DNA of 64,000 bases, from the NCBI GenBank assembly GCA_015655015.1, contig JAATFV010000178.1:1-64000 (forward strand), in the 5' to 3' direction. This DNA is from Chitinophagales bacterium (GTDB lineage: Bacteria; Bacteroidota; Bacteroidia; Chitinophagales; Chitinophagaceae). A program made the translations under genes and the position numbers. Below, in pieces: positions 9,237-19,438 of the stretch (position 1 is the stretch's first letter; each line of letters begins with the position of its first letter). Under the pieces are notes generated by a model. The model did not search any database. It had not been told where the DNA came from and worked only from the letters and a program-made list of their open reading frames with translations.

Positions 9237-10436
9237 ATGGATTTCGATCAGCTTACGATACTGGTGGAAAAATACCTGGATGGGACGATCAATCCTTCCG
9301 AAGAACAGGTGTTGCAGGAGTGGTACCGCAATACTCCTGAACAGGATATCGTATGGCCCGCTGATCGTCCCGGGGAAAGGGCAAGGCTGGAAACCCGTCT
9401 GCTGGACCGGCTTCATAAGGATATCCGTATGATGGATCCGGACAAACACATCGTCCCTTTGCGCCGGAACCGGGTCTGGATGGCTGCTGCGACGATTGGC
9501 TTGCTCCTGTTATCCGGAGCCGTTTATCTTTGGTCCGCCAGATCTGTTGGGCATACTGCCGTTCCTGCTACCGCAGTGAAGGCCCCTGTGAATGACCTGC
9601 TGCCCGGCGGCAATAAGGCCAGGTTGATGCTGTCCGACGGCAGCACGATTGCGCTCGACAGCGCCGGGGATGGATTACTGGCCGAACAGGGGAACACCCG
9701 GGTAAAAAAGACGGCCCAGGGGCAGCTGACCTACCAGGTCGCGGCTGCCTCCGGACCGGGGGGCGTCACATCCGCCAGGACTACGATCCCTGCCCATGGA
9801 GACATAACATATAATACCATTTTTACGCCCCAGGGAGGCACCTATGCGGTGACCCTGTCCGACGGGACCCGGGTTTGGCTGAATACAGGCACTTCTTTAA
9901 GATACCCCACGGCATTTACGGGTGCGTCCCGGACAGTCGAACTGAAAGGAGAAGCCTATTTTGAAGTGGCTTCCGATGCCGCCAGACCTTTCAGCGTCGT
10001 TGGCGGCGGACAGACCATCCGTGTACTGGGCACCCATTTTAATATCAATGCCTATGACAATGAGCCCGCTATCAGGACCACTTTGCTGCAAGGCAGCGTA
10101 AAAGTCGTACAGGGCGACAGGGAGCTGCTCCTCCGGCCTGGGGAACAATCCTTGTCGACCAGCGCCGGAGCGCTGAGGGTTAAAAAAGACATCGATACCG
10201 CAGCCGTCATGGCCTGGAAGAACGGGATGTTCCAGTTCGACGAAGCAGATATCGGTACGGTGATGCGGCAGATCGCGCGCTGGTATAATGTGGAAGTGGT
10301 CTTCAATGGCAAGCTGCCGGACGACCATTTCAGGGGAAAGATCCCCCGTAACGTCAATGCTTCAGAAGCCCTTCAGATCCTGACCCTGAGCGGCATCCAA
10401 TTCAAAATAGACGGCCATAAGATTATCCTGAATTAG
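9237..10436 (+). CDS. FecR family anti-sigma factor (DUF4974 C-terminus)
   Basis: FTPQGGTYAVTLSDGTRVWLNTGTSLRYPTAFTGASRTVELKGEAYFEV and C-terminal LTLSGIQFKIDGHKIIL; single TM. Confidence 0.93.
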   Translation: MDFDQLTILVEKYLDGTINPSEEQVLQEWYRNTPEQDIVWPADRPGERARLETRLLDRLHKDIRMMDPDKHIVPLRRNRVWMAAATIGLLLLSGAVYLWSARSVGHTAVPATAVKAPVNDLLPGGNKARLMLSDGSTIALDSAGDGLLAEQGNTRVKKTAQGQLTYQVAAASGPGGVTSARTTIPAHGDITYNTIFTPQGGTYAVTLSDGTRVWLNTGTSLRYPTAFTGASRTVELKGEAYFEVASDAARPFSVVGGGQTIRVLGTHFNINAYDNEPAIRTTLLQGSVKVVQGDRELLLRPGEQSLSTSAGALRVKKDIDTAAVMAWKNGMFQFDEADIGTVMRQIARWYNVEVVFNGKLPDDHFRGKIPRNVNASEALQILTLSGIQFKIDGHKIILN

Positions 10437-10503
10437 CCCAATCTGCTGTAGGTATCCGTATCCCGTTATCCCCATTTTTTATTCAACCAAATTTAACTGA
10501 CGT

Positions 10504-13500
10504 ATGAGAATTTCAGCGTTCCTGCTTTTCATGTGCCTCTGCGTAAGCGCAGCGGTTTCCGGCCAGGAGATCAATATCTCCGCAAAGAATCTCAGCCTTG
10601 AAAAGGTGTTCAGCCAGATGGAAAAGCAAAGTGGCTACACCTTCTTTTACAAGATCGAGCTGATCAGGAGCCTTCCTAAAGTATCGGTAGACATCAGGCA
10701 CGCCTCCCTGATAAGCGCATTGGAGACCGTGCTGAAAGACCAGCCTTCGCTCACCTGGGCAGTCGTAAAGAAAACCGTCGTTATAAAACCCAAAGCCGAG
10801 ACGACGATCGTTCTTCCCCGGGATCAAAAGAACGGTACGTTCCTGGTAACGGGCAGGGCAGTGGACAGGGACGGCCAGGGTATTCCCAATGTCAGCATCT
10901 CGCTCAAAGGCACGCCATATGCCTGGAGGACCGCGCCGGACGGAGCTTTTACGAGCGCAGTGATGCAAGACGCAGCCGGCCAGGGCAAAACCCCGGTGCT
11001 TGTTTTTTCCAGCATTGGCTACGCAACAAAAGAAGTGATCCTCAAAGGTGCAGAACAAAGGCTTACTCTCACCTTGCGCGAACAGGTCAATACCCTCGAC
11101 GAAGTCCAGATGACGGCCTATTCCAGGACCTCCAAACGATACAATGTCGGTGATATCACGACCATCGACGCCGAAGAGATAGCCCGCAACCCCGTGCCCA
11201 ATGTGCTGCAGGCCCTGGAAGGCAGGGTACCGGGTATGCAGATACAGACACAGACAGGGCAGCCCAACGGCTCCTTCCACGTGCAGGTAAGGAGCGTAAA
11301 TACGCTCTCTGCACAGCCTCCATCCAGCCCCATCTCTCTTCCTGTCGGCGGCCAGCCTATGTATATCGTCGATGGGGTGGAATACCCTGCAGATGGTTCC
11401 CTTCCCCTGGCCCCGGGATTTAACGGACCCCAATTCCAGCTTTACGGCAATGCCCTCAACTTCCTGGACCCTTCCCAGATCGAGTCCATCAGTATTTTGA
11501 AAGGCCCCGACGCAACCTCCCTCTACGGTTCCCGCGGCGCTTTTGGAGTTATCCTGATCACCACCAAAAAAGCCAGATCGGGTAAGCCTTCCTTTAACCT
11601 CAATGTCCTGCATGGCTTCTCCGATCTGTCCTCTCATCCTAAGCTGATGAATACCCGGCAGTACCTGGCCATGCGCCGCGAAGCCTTTGCCAACGCCAAT
11701 GCTACCCCCACTTCCACCGATTACGATCTCAACGGGACCTGGGATACGACCAAATACACCAATTGGGAACATTATTTTCTGGGAGGACATGCGCCTACTA
11801 CCCGGGCCAATGCCAGCTATTCCGGCGGCACAGCCAACAGCAGTTATCTCATCGGCGCCAATTACAGTTCCATCGGTAATGTCGAGTTCAGTAAAGGCGC
11901 GGTAAAAGCAGGCGGCATGAACTTCAGCATGAATACGAGCACCACGGACAGGAAATTCACGATGGGCCTCTCCGGCAGCTATTCGACCAATGTAGATAAT
12001 ATGGTGCCTACCGATTATTCAGGCAGCAGTGGTGTATTGCAGGCGCCTAATGCGCCGGACTTTGTCCTGCCCAATGGCAAGCTCAACTGGGATCTCCCTG
12101 GCGGCACCAATCCACTGAGCGCGCTCTATCAGCTACACAACAATACGACCAATACGCTCTTTGCCAATACAACCCTTACCTGGATGCCGGTCAGTGGATT
12201 GAGCTTTATTGTCAGCGGCGGTTATAGCCTGATCTCATCCAAGGAATTTGATGCCACTCCTTCCGCTTCTTTCAATCCCGCCACCTTCAGTACCAGCAAG
12301 ACCCAAAGCCTCCTCGAATGGTATACCATCCGGACCTTTAGTGTCGATCCGCGTATTCAATATCAAAGGCCCCTCTTTGGGAAAGGACGGCTGGAGGTCA
12401 TCGTAGGAACGACCCTGAGGGATAAGCTCACCGAGAATCCTGCTATTCAGGGTAATGGCATTGCCAATGATGAGCTGCTGCGTGATCCCGCCAATGCCAT
12501 ACAGGCGAACAGGACCGATAAATATATCACCTTGCCTCAACGTTATACAGGCCCCTTTGCTGCGATCAACTTCCGCTGGGCGGATAAATATATCCTGGAG
12601 CTCAATGGCCGTCGTGATGGTGACTCCCGTTTTGGCCCTGGCAGCCAGTTCGGCAATTTTGGTTCCATCGCCGGCGGCTGGATCGTCAGTGAAGAGCCCT
12701 GGTTCAAGCCGGTCACCGGTGTCGTCGACTTTCTGAAGATCAAGGGTAGTTATGGTTTGACAGGCGCCAATTCCCTTTCGCCTTACCAGTATATCAGCAC
12801 CTATTCGATCAATTCCTCTTCCTACCAGGGAGGCATTGGGCTAACCCCGGCCAACCTGGCTAACCCTTACCTGCATTGGGAAACGGATAAGAACGCGGAA
12901 ATTGGGATGAATATCGGGTTCCTGAAAGAGGCGATCAATATCGAAGCCATCTATTATTTCAACCACATGGGCGATCAGCTGACCAACCAGAGCCTTGCCA
13001 GCATTACAGGTTTTTCCAGCTTCACTTACAATACGCCGGCAAAGATCTATACACATGGCCTGGAGCTCAACATCGTCACCCATAATATCCGTAAGAAGAA
13101 CTTTACCTGGGACACCAAGATCAATTTAACTACTCCCCGGAGCAAATTGACAGCCTACCCTGGTGTCAACAACCTGGTAAGCAATGTCAATTACGCCATC
13201 GGGAAACCGATCTCAGGCATCAAACTGTATAAATATGCGGGCGTCGATCCGGAAACAGGCGTATATAATTTTATCAATGCAGCCGGCGTGAAAGGAGAGT
13301 TCACCCAGATCTTCAGCCCTACACAGCTGGATCCTGTCAAGGACAGGACCCAGTTCGTGGACCTGGCGCCAAAATATTACGGCGGCATCCTTAACTCTTT
13401 CACTTACGGTAATTTCAGCATGGACTTCCTCGTGAGCATCACCAATAAAATGGGGGCCAATTTTGAGGCACAGCAAACCTATCCCATGGGTATTGAATTG

Positions 13501-13851
13501 CAGAACGCTCCTTTGGATTATGCCAATAAAAGATGGAGAAAAAAAGGAGATATTACTACCGTGCCGAAGGCAACCACCAATATCTTAGCTTATTTCGACC
13601 AGGGTAATTTCGAGAGCAGCACCGGCGCTTACACCAATGCCACCTATGCAAGGCTGCAGAATCTTAGCCTGAGCTATCGGTTCGCACATAGCCTTATTCA
13701 AAAATGGCGCCTTTCCGGTCTGTCCATCTACGTTGCCGGACAGAACCTGCTGACGGTCTCTAAATACGGAGATCTTGATCCGGAGAATATGAGCGCCGGC
13801 CGTATGCCACCCCTGCGTGTCTTTACAGGCGGTATCAATGTAAACTTTTAA
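10504..13851 (+). CDS. SusC/RagA family TonB-linked outer membrane protein with STN signalling domain
   Basis: STN domain (LSLEKVFSQMEKQSGYTFFYK), carboxypeptidase-like domain, plug GRVPGMQIQT...MYIVDGVEYP...SISILKGPDATSLYGSRGAFGVILITTK, long beta-barrel. Confidence 0.95.
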   Translation: MRISAFLLFMCLCVSAAVSGQEINISAKNLSLEKVFSQMEKQSGYTFFYKIELIRSLPKVSVDIRHASLISALETVLKDQPSLTWAVVKKTVVIKPKAETTIVLPRDQKNGTFLVTGRAVDRDGQGIPNVSISLKGTPYAWRTAPDGAFTSAVMQDAAGQGKTPVLVFSSIGYATKEVILKGAEQRLTLTLREQVNTLDEVQMTAYSRTSKRYNVGDITTIDAEEIARNPVPNVLQALEGRVPGMQIQTQTGQPNGSFHVQVRSVNTLSAQPPSSPISLPVGGQPMYIVDGVEYPADGSLPLAPGFNGPQFQLYGNALNFLDPSQIESISILKGPDATSLYGSRGAFGVILITTKKARSGKPSFNLNVLHGFSDLSSHPKLMNTRQYLAMRREAFANANATPTSTDYDLNGTWDTTKYTNWEHYFLGGHAPTTRANASYSGGTANSSYLIGANYSSIGNVEFSKGAVKAGGMNFSMNTSTTDRKFTMGLSGSYSTNVDNMVPTDYSGSSGVLQAPNAPDFVLPNGKLNWDLPGGTNPLSALYQLHNNTTNTLFANTTLTWMPVSGLSFIVSGGYSLISSKEFDATPSASFNPATFSTSKTQSLLEWYTIRTFSVDPRIQYQRPLFGKGRLEVIVGTTLRDKLTENPAIQGNGIANDELLRDPANAIQANRTDKYITLPQRYTGPFAAINFRWADKYILELNGRRDGDSRFGPGSQFGNFGSIAGGWIVSEEPWFKPVTGVVDFLKIKGSYGLTGANSLSPYQYISTYSINSSSYQGGIGLTPANLANPYLHWETDKNAEIGMNIGFLKEAINIEAIYYFNHMGDQLTNQSLASITGFSSFTYNTPAKIYTHGLELNIVTHNIRKKNFTWDTKINLTTPRSKLTAYPGVNNLVSNVNYAIGKPISGIKLYKYAGVDPETGVYNFINAAGVKGEFTQIFSPTQLDPVKDRTQFVDLAPKYYGGILNSFTYGNFSMDFLVSITNKMGANFEAQQTYPMGIELQNAPLDYANKRWRKKGDITTVPKATTNILAYFDQGNFESSTGAYTNATYARLQNLSLSYRFAHSLIQKWRLSGLSIYVAGQNLLTVSKYGDLDPENMSAGRMPPLRVFTGGINVNF

Positions 13852-13862
13852 ACTGACTCAAC

Positions 13863-15347
13863 ATGAGCTTAATATTCCAATCTATTCATACGATCTTACG
13901 TCAGGCCCGGATATTTTCAATATGCCTGCTTTTATTAGTCATCACGTTGGGAGGCTGCAAAAAATACCTGGATGTTCCGCTGCCGGCCGGCTCCATTGCT
14001 TCCGAAAGCGTTTTTAGCAATGACCAGACCTCGGCAGGGGCGCTTAACAGCATATATGCATCCCTGGTGAACCTGGGTTACCTGGATGGTAACAGCAGCA
14101 CGACCTATACACTTGGACTCTATGGGGACGAACTGGTCAACTACGGCGTCATCGCCAGTTCCATCGCCTTATACAAAGACGCGGTTGGCTCTTCCATCGG
14201 GACGGTCACCGGTTTCTGGCCCTATTGCTACGGACACCTCTATTCCATCAACCAGGCCATTCAGGGGATCCAGGCGAATAACGCAATGACCTATCAGAGC
14301 CAATGGCTCGGAGAAGCCTATTTTATGAGAGGGCTGCTCTATTTCTACCTGACTAATTTATATGGCGATGCACCGTTGGTGCTGACACCGGATTATCTTC
14401 ACAATAATGGACTGGCGCGCAATGCTCAGGCTGATGTATACAAGCAGATCATCGCTGACCTGAAACAGGCACAAAGCCTGCTCGATGTCCAATACCATGA
14501 CGCTAACGGAGCCGTGACCACCGACAGAGGCCGTCCCAACCGGATGGCTGCCACAGCCCTGCTGGCAAGAACCTATCTCTATACAAAGGACTGGGCCAAT
14601 GCTGAGATCCAGTCCGATAGTATCATCGCCAATAGCGCCGTCTACCATCTGCCTTCGCCTGATATGACCTTCCTGCTGAACAGCCCCGAGATCATATGGG
14701 GCCTCCAGCCGACAGGCAGCTCGCTCTACCCTTACGAGGTTAAGGATGCTGTCATTTACACAATGCCTGATGGCACTGTTCCGGGACCTGGCGTTTACAC
14801 TACGACTATCAGCGATTCGCTGAAAAATGCCTTTGAGGCAGGCGATCTCCGTTATGCCATTTGGGTGGGAAAAGATACTGTACCCGCCAACGGATCGACT
14901 CCGCAGGCCATCTACTATTATCCTTATAAATACAAGGTGAAAGGCACTATCACTACGGCCCAGGAATCCCTCGTACTGTTCCGGCTGGCGGAACAATACC
15001 TGATCCGCGCCGAAGCCCGCGCTCAGTTGAATAAATTATCCGGCAGCGATGGCGCCGTCGGCGACCTGAACACCATCCGGGCAAGAGCAGGTCTCGCGCC
15101 CACTACCGCCGCTTCCCAGGCAGATGTGCTCAATGCTGTCCGGCAGGAGCGTCGTGTCGAGCTCTTCTGCGAGCAGGGCCATCGTTTCTTTGATCTGCGC
15201 CGGACGGGTAACCTGGATGCGCTCATGACGAAGCTGGTTCCGTTAAAAGGAGGGGTTGCATGGGTTCCCACCATGGCCTGGTGGCCGATACCCGTCACGG
15301 ATATTCAAAACGACCCTGCATTGACCCAAACACCCGGTTATAATTAG
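13863..15347 (+). CDS. RagB/SusD family nutrient uptake outer membrane lipoprotein
   Basis: Lipobox ITLGGCKKYLD; WLGEAYFMRGLLYFYLTNLYGDAPLV; NTIRARAGL...VRQERRVELFCEQGHRFFDLRRTG. Confidence 0.95.
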   Translation: MSLIFQSIHTILRQARIFSICLLLLVITLGGCKKYLDVPLPAGSIASESVFSNDQTSAGALNSIYASLVNLGYLDGNSSTTYTLGLYGDELVNYGVIASSIALYKDAVGSSIGTVTGFWPYCYGHLYSINQAIQGIQANNAMTYQSQWLGEAYFMRGLLYFYLTNLYGDAPLVLTPDYLHNNGLARNAQADVYKQIIADLKQAQSLLDVQYHDANGAVTTDRGRPNRMAATALLARTYLYTKDWANAEIQSDSIIANSAVYHLPSPDMTFLLNSPEIIWGLQPTGSSLYPYEVKDAVIYTMPDGTVPGPGVYTTTISDSLKNAFEAGDLRYAIWVGKDTVPANGSTPQAIYYYPYKYKVKGTITTAQESLVLFRLAEQYLIRAEARAQLNKLSGSDGAVGDLNTIRARAGLAPTTAASQADVLNAVRQERRVELFCEQGHRFFDLRRTGNLDALMTKLVPLKGGVAWVPTMAWWPIPVTDIQNDPALTQTPGYN

Positions 15348-15350
15348 ATC

Positions 15351-16235
15351 ATGAATAAATTATTTTCCTTCCTCCTTCTCATCACGGGAAATCTCATAGG
15401 AAGCCTGCGTCTGTCAGCGCAGGTTTCCCCTGCTTCCGCAACTTCCATTCCTTCGGGTCCTGCCTCCGGACTCTACGATACGCTGCGATCCGCCGTCGGA
15501 TCCTCAGTCCCCGACGCCGCCTTACAACAGGAATGCCGCGACTATATACAATATGTTCATCCCGATGGGAATGCCGCCTCCTCATCTGGCAGCACCAGTA
15601 CTGCATCCGCCATCACGCCCATATTGTCCGCGCAGAAGAAATCCTTTATCCTCATCCACCCGGACTACTACCTGAGCCTCCTGCTCTTCAAACAGCTGGT
15701 GGAGACAGGGGAGATCACCAGGCCGCAACGACGTTTCGAAGAATTCTCCGGGGCGCTGCAGCGCTCCGCCCTGGGACAGGCCGCACAGGAGGCTATCCAT
15801 CGGGACGAGCAGCAGGTATCAGCCGGCAAAATGGCGCCCGACTTCACCGCACGGACACCCGACGGGAAGGAGTTCCGACTCTCATCACTCAGAGGGAAGT
15901 ATGTCCTGCTGGATTTCTGGGCCAGCTGGTGCGGTCCCTGCCGCCTGGAAAATCCCAACATCGTGGAGAATTACCGCCGTTATAAAGAGAAGAACTTCAC
16001 CGTGGTCAGCTTTTCCCTTGACGGTAATGCCAAAGCCTGGCAGGACGCCATCGAAGCCGATCATCTGGACTGGTATCATGTCAGCGACCTCAAAGACTGG
16101 CACAGCGATATCGTAAAAGCCTATATGGTGCCCCATGTCCCGCAAAATTTTTTACTGGACCCGGAAGGGAAGATCATCGCCGTCGAACTGCGCGGAGATG
16201 CCCTGGGACAGGAATTGGAAAAAATACTTAAATAA
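15351..16235 (+). CDS. TlpA family disulfide reductase
   Basis: GKYVLLDFWASWCGPCRLENPNIVENYRRY, intact WCGPC motif. Confidence 0.9.
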   Translation: MNKLFSFLLLITGNLIGSLRLSAQVSPASATSIPSGPASGLYDTLRSAVGSSVPDAALQQECRDYIQYVHPDGNAASSSGSTSTASAITPILSAQKKSFILIHPDYYLSLLLFKQLVETGEITRPQRRFEEFSGALQRSALGQAAQEAIHRDEQQVSAGKMAPDFTARTPDGKEFRLSSLRGKYVLLDFWASWCGPCRLENPNIVENYRRYKEKNFTVVSFSLDGNAKAWQDAIEADHLDWYHVSDLKDWHSDIVKAYMVPHVPQNFLLDPEGKIIAVELRGDALGQELEKILK

Positions 16236-16241
16236 CATCAA

Positions 16242-17126
16242 ATGAAAGCTGAACAACGACACGGTCTTTATTTTTTCTTTCTCCTGCTGGTCTGCCTGCT
16301 GTCTGCAGGTCTCTACGCACAACAGGGCAAAAAGGATTTTGCGCCCGGCTCACCCGAAGAAAAGGATTTTCATATGGCTGCCCGGCGGCAGGACCTGATG
16401 ATGGATTCCTTAAAAGACCTGATAGCCATGGGGCAGGAGAGCATGAATGATGTCATGACACAGACCGCCATGGGCATGGCATTCCAGAATATAGAGCCGG
16501 TCATAAAAGCCGATTATCCGGCCTATGTCCGTAGTAATCCCGCTTCCGGAGCCAACCTGCGCCTGATCAGCGACCTGATGAATTGTAAACCCGTCGCCGG
16601 CTGGATGGACAGTTTGGATGCCCTCTACCGGTTGCTGCCAGCAACGACGATGAACAGTCCGGAGGGGAAGGCCCTCGGAGACCGGCTGACGATTGAACTG
16701 AAGACAGCCATTGGCCATAAGGCGATGGACTTTACACAATATGACACACAGGGCCACCCGGTCAGCCTTTCTTCTTTGCGGGGAAAATATGTACTGCTGG
16801 ATTTCTGGGCCAGCTACGACAAAAATTGCGACCGCGCCCTTCCCGTCCTGAACAAATTCCATGAGGCCTACGGCAGCAAGGGGCTGGTGATCCTGGGTGT
16901 GTCGCTGGACTCCAGCAAGACTGCCTGGCTGGACATGATCCGCGGGACCAACAGTATCATGACGACCCAGGTATCGGACCTGAAAGGAAAGGAAAATGCC
17001 GCCGCCCTGCTCTACAGTGTCAGTGACCTTCCAAAGAATTTCCTGATCGACCCCAACGGGATCATCATTGCCAAAGGACTCAACGCCATGACCCTGGATC
17101 AGACCCTTTCAGCCATTTTTGAATAA
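16242..17126 (+). CDS. TlpA-like thioredoxin-fold protein with degenerate active site
   Basis: GKYVLLDFWASYDKNCDRALPVLNKF: YDKNC replaces WCGPC; otherwise the same fold and C-terminal PKNFLIDPNG. Confidence 0.85.
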   Translation: MKAEQRHGLYFFFLLLVCLLSAGLYAQQGKKDFAPGSPEEKDFHMAARRQDLMMDSLKDLIAMGQESMNDVMTQTAMGMAFQNIEPVIKADYPAYVRSNPASGANLRLISDLMNCKPVAGWMDSLDALYRLLPATTMNSPEGKALGDRLTIELKTAIGHKAMDFTQYDTQGHPVSLSSLRGKYVLLDFWASYDKNCDRALPVLNKFHEAYGSKGLVILGVSLDSSKTAWLDMIRGTNSIMTTQVSDLKGKENAAALLYSVSDLPKNFLIDPNGIIIAKGLNAMTLDQTLSAIFE

Positions 17127-17152
17127 GACAGTTAAACCAGCAATTAAAAATT

Positions 17153-18319
17153 ATGAAAAAAATATTTCTCGGATGGTTATCGGCAGCCATACCTTTCCTG
17201 TCCTTCGGCCAGTCTGCCAATAATTTTTCCATCACCGGCTCCGTAAAAGTTCCCGGCGTACAACAGGTATACCTCACGTACTACAATAGTGGTAAAATGA
17301 TCACCGACAGTGTCGGTGTCGTCAACGATCACTATACCCTTAACGGTCACCTGGAAATTGGTGCGGTGGCTATGCTCACTTCTGCCGTAAAGGGATCGAT
17401 CCCCGCCAGGACAAATACCCTGTCCATTTATATCAGCCCGATGGATGCGCTGACGATCATCCATACCGGATCATTCTCCCATGCCGAAGTCAAAGGCTCC
17501 GCCGCCAACAAGGAATATGAGAAGCTGATACAGATGGACAGGCCGTACGGTCAAAAGAAAAAAGTCCTGCTGGCCGCCATCAGCGATGCCGTAAAAGCGA
17601 ATGACACCGCAAAGAGCCGCAGCCTGCAGGCAGCGCTCGGGAAGATCGGCCGCGACGAAAAGGACGGGGTCTTCGGGAAATATATGCACGACAATCCTAA
17701 CTCCCCCTTGCTGGTCTTTGTATTTAATAAATACATCGGCGACCTGCGGTCCCTGAAGCCCGAAGATGTGCCGGCCGCAAGATCTTTTTTCGCCCTGCTG
17801 CCCGACTCCATCCGCAACAAAGCCAATGCGAAAGCCTTTGCGCAGCAATTGGACAATATGGTTACCTTTGAGCAGGGAGTAGCGGTCGGCAAACAAGCGC
17901 CGGACTTCACACAGAACGATACGGCAGGGAATCCCGTCTCCCTCTCCTCCTTCCGCGGTAAATATGTGCTGCTCGATTTCTGGGCCAGCTGGTGCGGACC
18001 TTGCCGGCAGGAGAATCCCGCTGTAGTAGCAGCCTATCATAAGTACCATGATAAGGGGTTTGAGATCCTGGGCGTATCGCTGGATCAAAAAGAAAAGCCC
18101 TGGAAAGACGCTATCTACCAGGATCACCTCACGTGGACTCATGTATCCGACCTCAAATACTGGGACAACGCCCTGGTAAAGGTCTATGGCGTCCGGGGGG
18201 TACCACAAAATTTTCTGATCGACCCCAGCGGCAAGATCGTCGCCCGCGGATTAAGAGGGGAGGACCTGGATAGAACATTGGGAGCTACGCTGGGACAGGC
18301 GGGTGCTACCGGGAAATAG
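17153..18319 (+). CDS. TlpA family disulfide reductase with N-terminal DUF4369-like domain
   Basis: N-terminal FSITGSVKVPGVQQVYLTYYNSGKMITDSV; C-terminal GKYVLLDFWASWCGPCRQENPAVVAAYHKY. Confidence 0.9.
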   Translation: MKKIFLGWLSAAIPFLSFGQSANNFSITGSVKVPGVQQVYLTYYNSGKMITDSVGVVNDHYTLNGHLEIGAVAMLTSAVKGSIPARTNTLSIYISPMDALTIIHTGSFSHAEVKGSAANKEYEKLIQMDRPYGQKKKVLLAAISDAVKANDTAKSRSLQAALGKIGRDEKDGVFGKYMHDNPNSPLLVFVFNKYIGDLRSLKPEDVPAARSFFALLPDSIRNKANAKAFAQQLDNMVTFEQGVAVGKQAPDFTQNDTAGNPVSLSSFRGKYVLLDFWASWCGPCRQENPAVVAAYHKYHDKGFEILGVSLDQKEKPWKDAIYQDHLTWTHVSDLKYWDNALVKVYGVRGVPQNFLIDPSGKIVARGLRGEDLDRTLGATLGQAGATGK

Positions 18320-18437
18320 GGGTGTTTGGCTATGCTATTTTTTTATTAATGCTTGTCAGGCAACATTTTCAATGCTGTGTATATCTATATTTAGTATCCC
18401 TGCACAGAGGGGCTTAAAGCATTAATAATTAATTAAC

Positions 18438-19292
18438 ATGAATACTAAGTATACCTTTCTCCTGGTTAGCCTTTTCTTTTTTTCAATGAGCTGCAGAAAG
18501 GCAATGCCCCCGGCTCCGGCGGGCGTTGCGCAGAATCCTACTTCCTATGAGCTGATCTCGGAGGTCTGGTCCGGGCCGGTTACGAATGGTCAATCTTACC
18601 TGTTCGCCTATGACAGCACTCATTTACTTACCAGCTACAAACGCATTCAATGGGGACAGGGAGGTTATAATATTACCGACAGCGGGAATTTTCCTTTACC
18701 CGGATTCGCCGATACTTCTTATTTCCACGTTGAGTACAGCAATGGCCGGGTATCGGGACTGTATTCCGTTGATGGTGGCGCCAGAGGTTATGCTGCCTAT
18801 GAATACGACAGCGCGGGCAGGCTTGTTAAAGTGATCAGCCAGCCGGGGGATTATATTTACTTATACAGCTATAATGACAAAGGCCAGGTGACGGACAGGA
18901 AGGAAATGAATACGACCGCCATTAATTTCCATTATACCTATGTTTATGATAATAACGGCAACCTGGTAAAGGAAGTGGATTCGACCTTGTACACGAATCC
19001 CCCGCTGATATATATGACCGAATATTCGGACTACGATAGTAAGGTCAATCCCCTCCGGGCGCTCAACGGGTATGGTATAAGTTCCGGTGCGGATGTTAAT
19101 TTTGGATCGGGAGCCTCTGTTTCCCCGAACAACGCCGGGACTTCCCGCTATTCCACCAATACCAACGGCGGTCCGGATTTCGGTCCGCCTTCAACGGCGT
19201 CATACAATTATCAGTATAACGACGAAGGGCTTCCCGTACAAATCCAGTCTGGTCCATGGATCATCACACTTCAATATAAAAAGTACCAATGA
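18438..19292 (+). CDS. Hypothetical lipoprotein with YD/RHS-like repeats
   Basis: Lipobox FFFSMSCRK; YEYDSAGRLVKVIS, YSYNDKGQVTDRKE, YVYDNNGNLVKEVDS. Confidence 0.75.
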   Translation: MNTKYTFLLVSLFFFSMSCRKAMPPAPAGVAQNPTSYELISEVWSGPVTNGQSYLFAYDSTHLLTSYKRIQWGQGGYNITDSGNFPLPGFADTSYFHVEYSNGRVSGLYSVDGGARGYAAYEYDSAGRLVKVISQPGDYIYLYSYNDKGQVTDRKEMNTTAINFHYTYVYDNNGNLVKEVDSTLYTNPPLIYMTEYSDYDSKVNPLRALNGYGISSGADVNFGSGASVSPNNAGTSRYSTNTNGGPDFGPPSTASYNYQYNDEGLPVQIQSGPWIITLQYKKYQ

Positions 19293-19320
19293 CTTTCACG
19301 CCGGAGGATTAAGACATTGA

Positions 19321-19408
19321 AGGAGCAGCGCAATCAATCGATAGGAACAGCGCATTCAATCGATAGGAGCAGCGCATTCAATTGATAGGGGCAGCGCATT
19401 CATTATAA
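19321..19408. repeat. 22-bp tandem repeat, 4 units
   Basis: AGGAGCAGCGCAATCAATCGAT / AGGAACAGCGCATTCAATCGAT / AGGAGCAGCGCATTCAATTGAT / AGGGGCAGCGCATTCATTATAA. Confidence 0.95.
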
Positions 19409-19438
19409 AGGGCTATTTTTGATTTTTAAAAGCAAATT

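Noticed and set aside
10513-11790. 425-aa ORF on the minus strand
   Set aside because: Fully antisense to the SusC gene (clear STN/plug protein on +); a shadow ORF from codon bias.
17471-18208. 245-aa minus-strand ORF
   Set aside because: Antisense to an unambiguous TlpA-family gene.
19321-19408. CRISPR array
   Set aside because: Units are contiguous 22-bp tandem copies without unique 30-40-bp spacers, and no cas genes are present.
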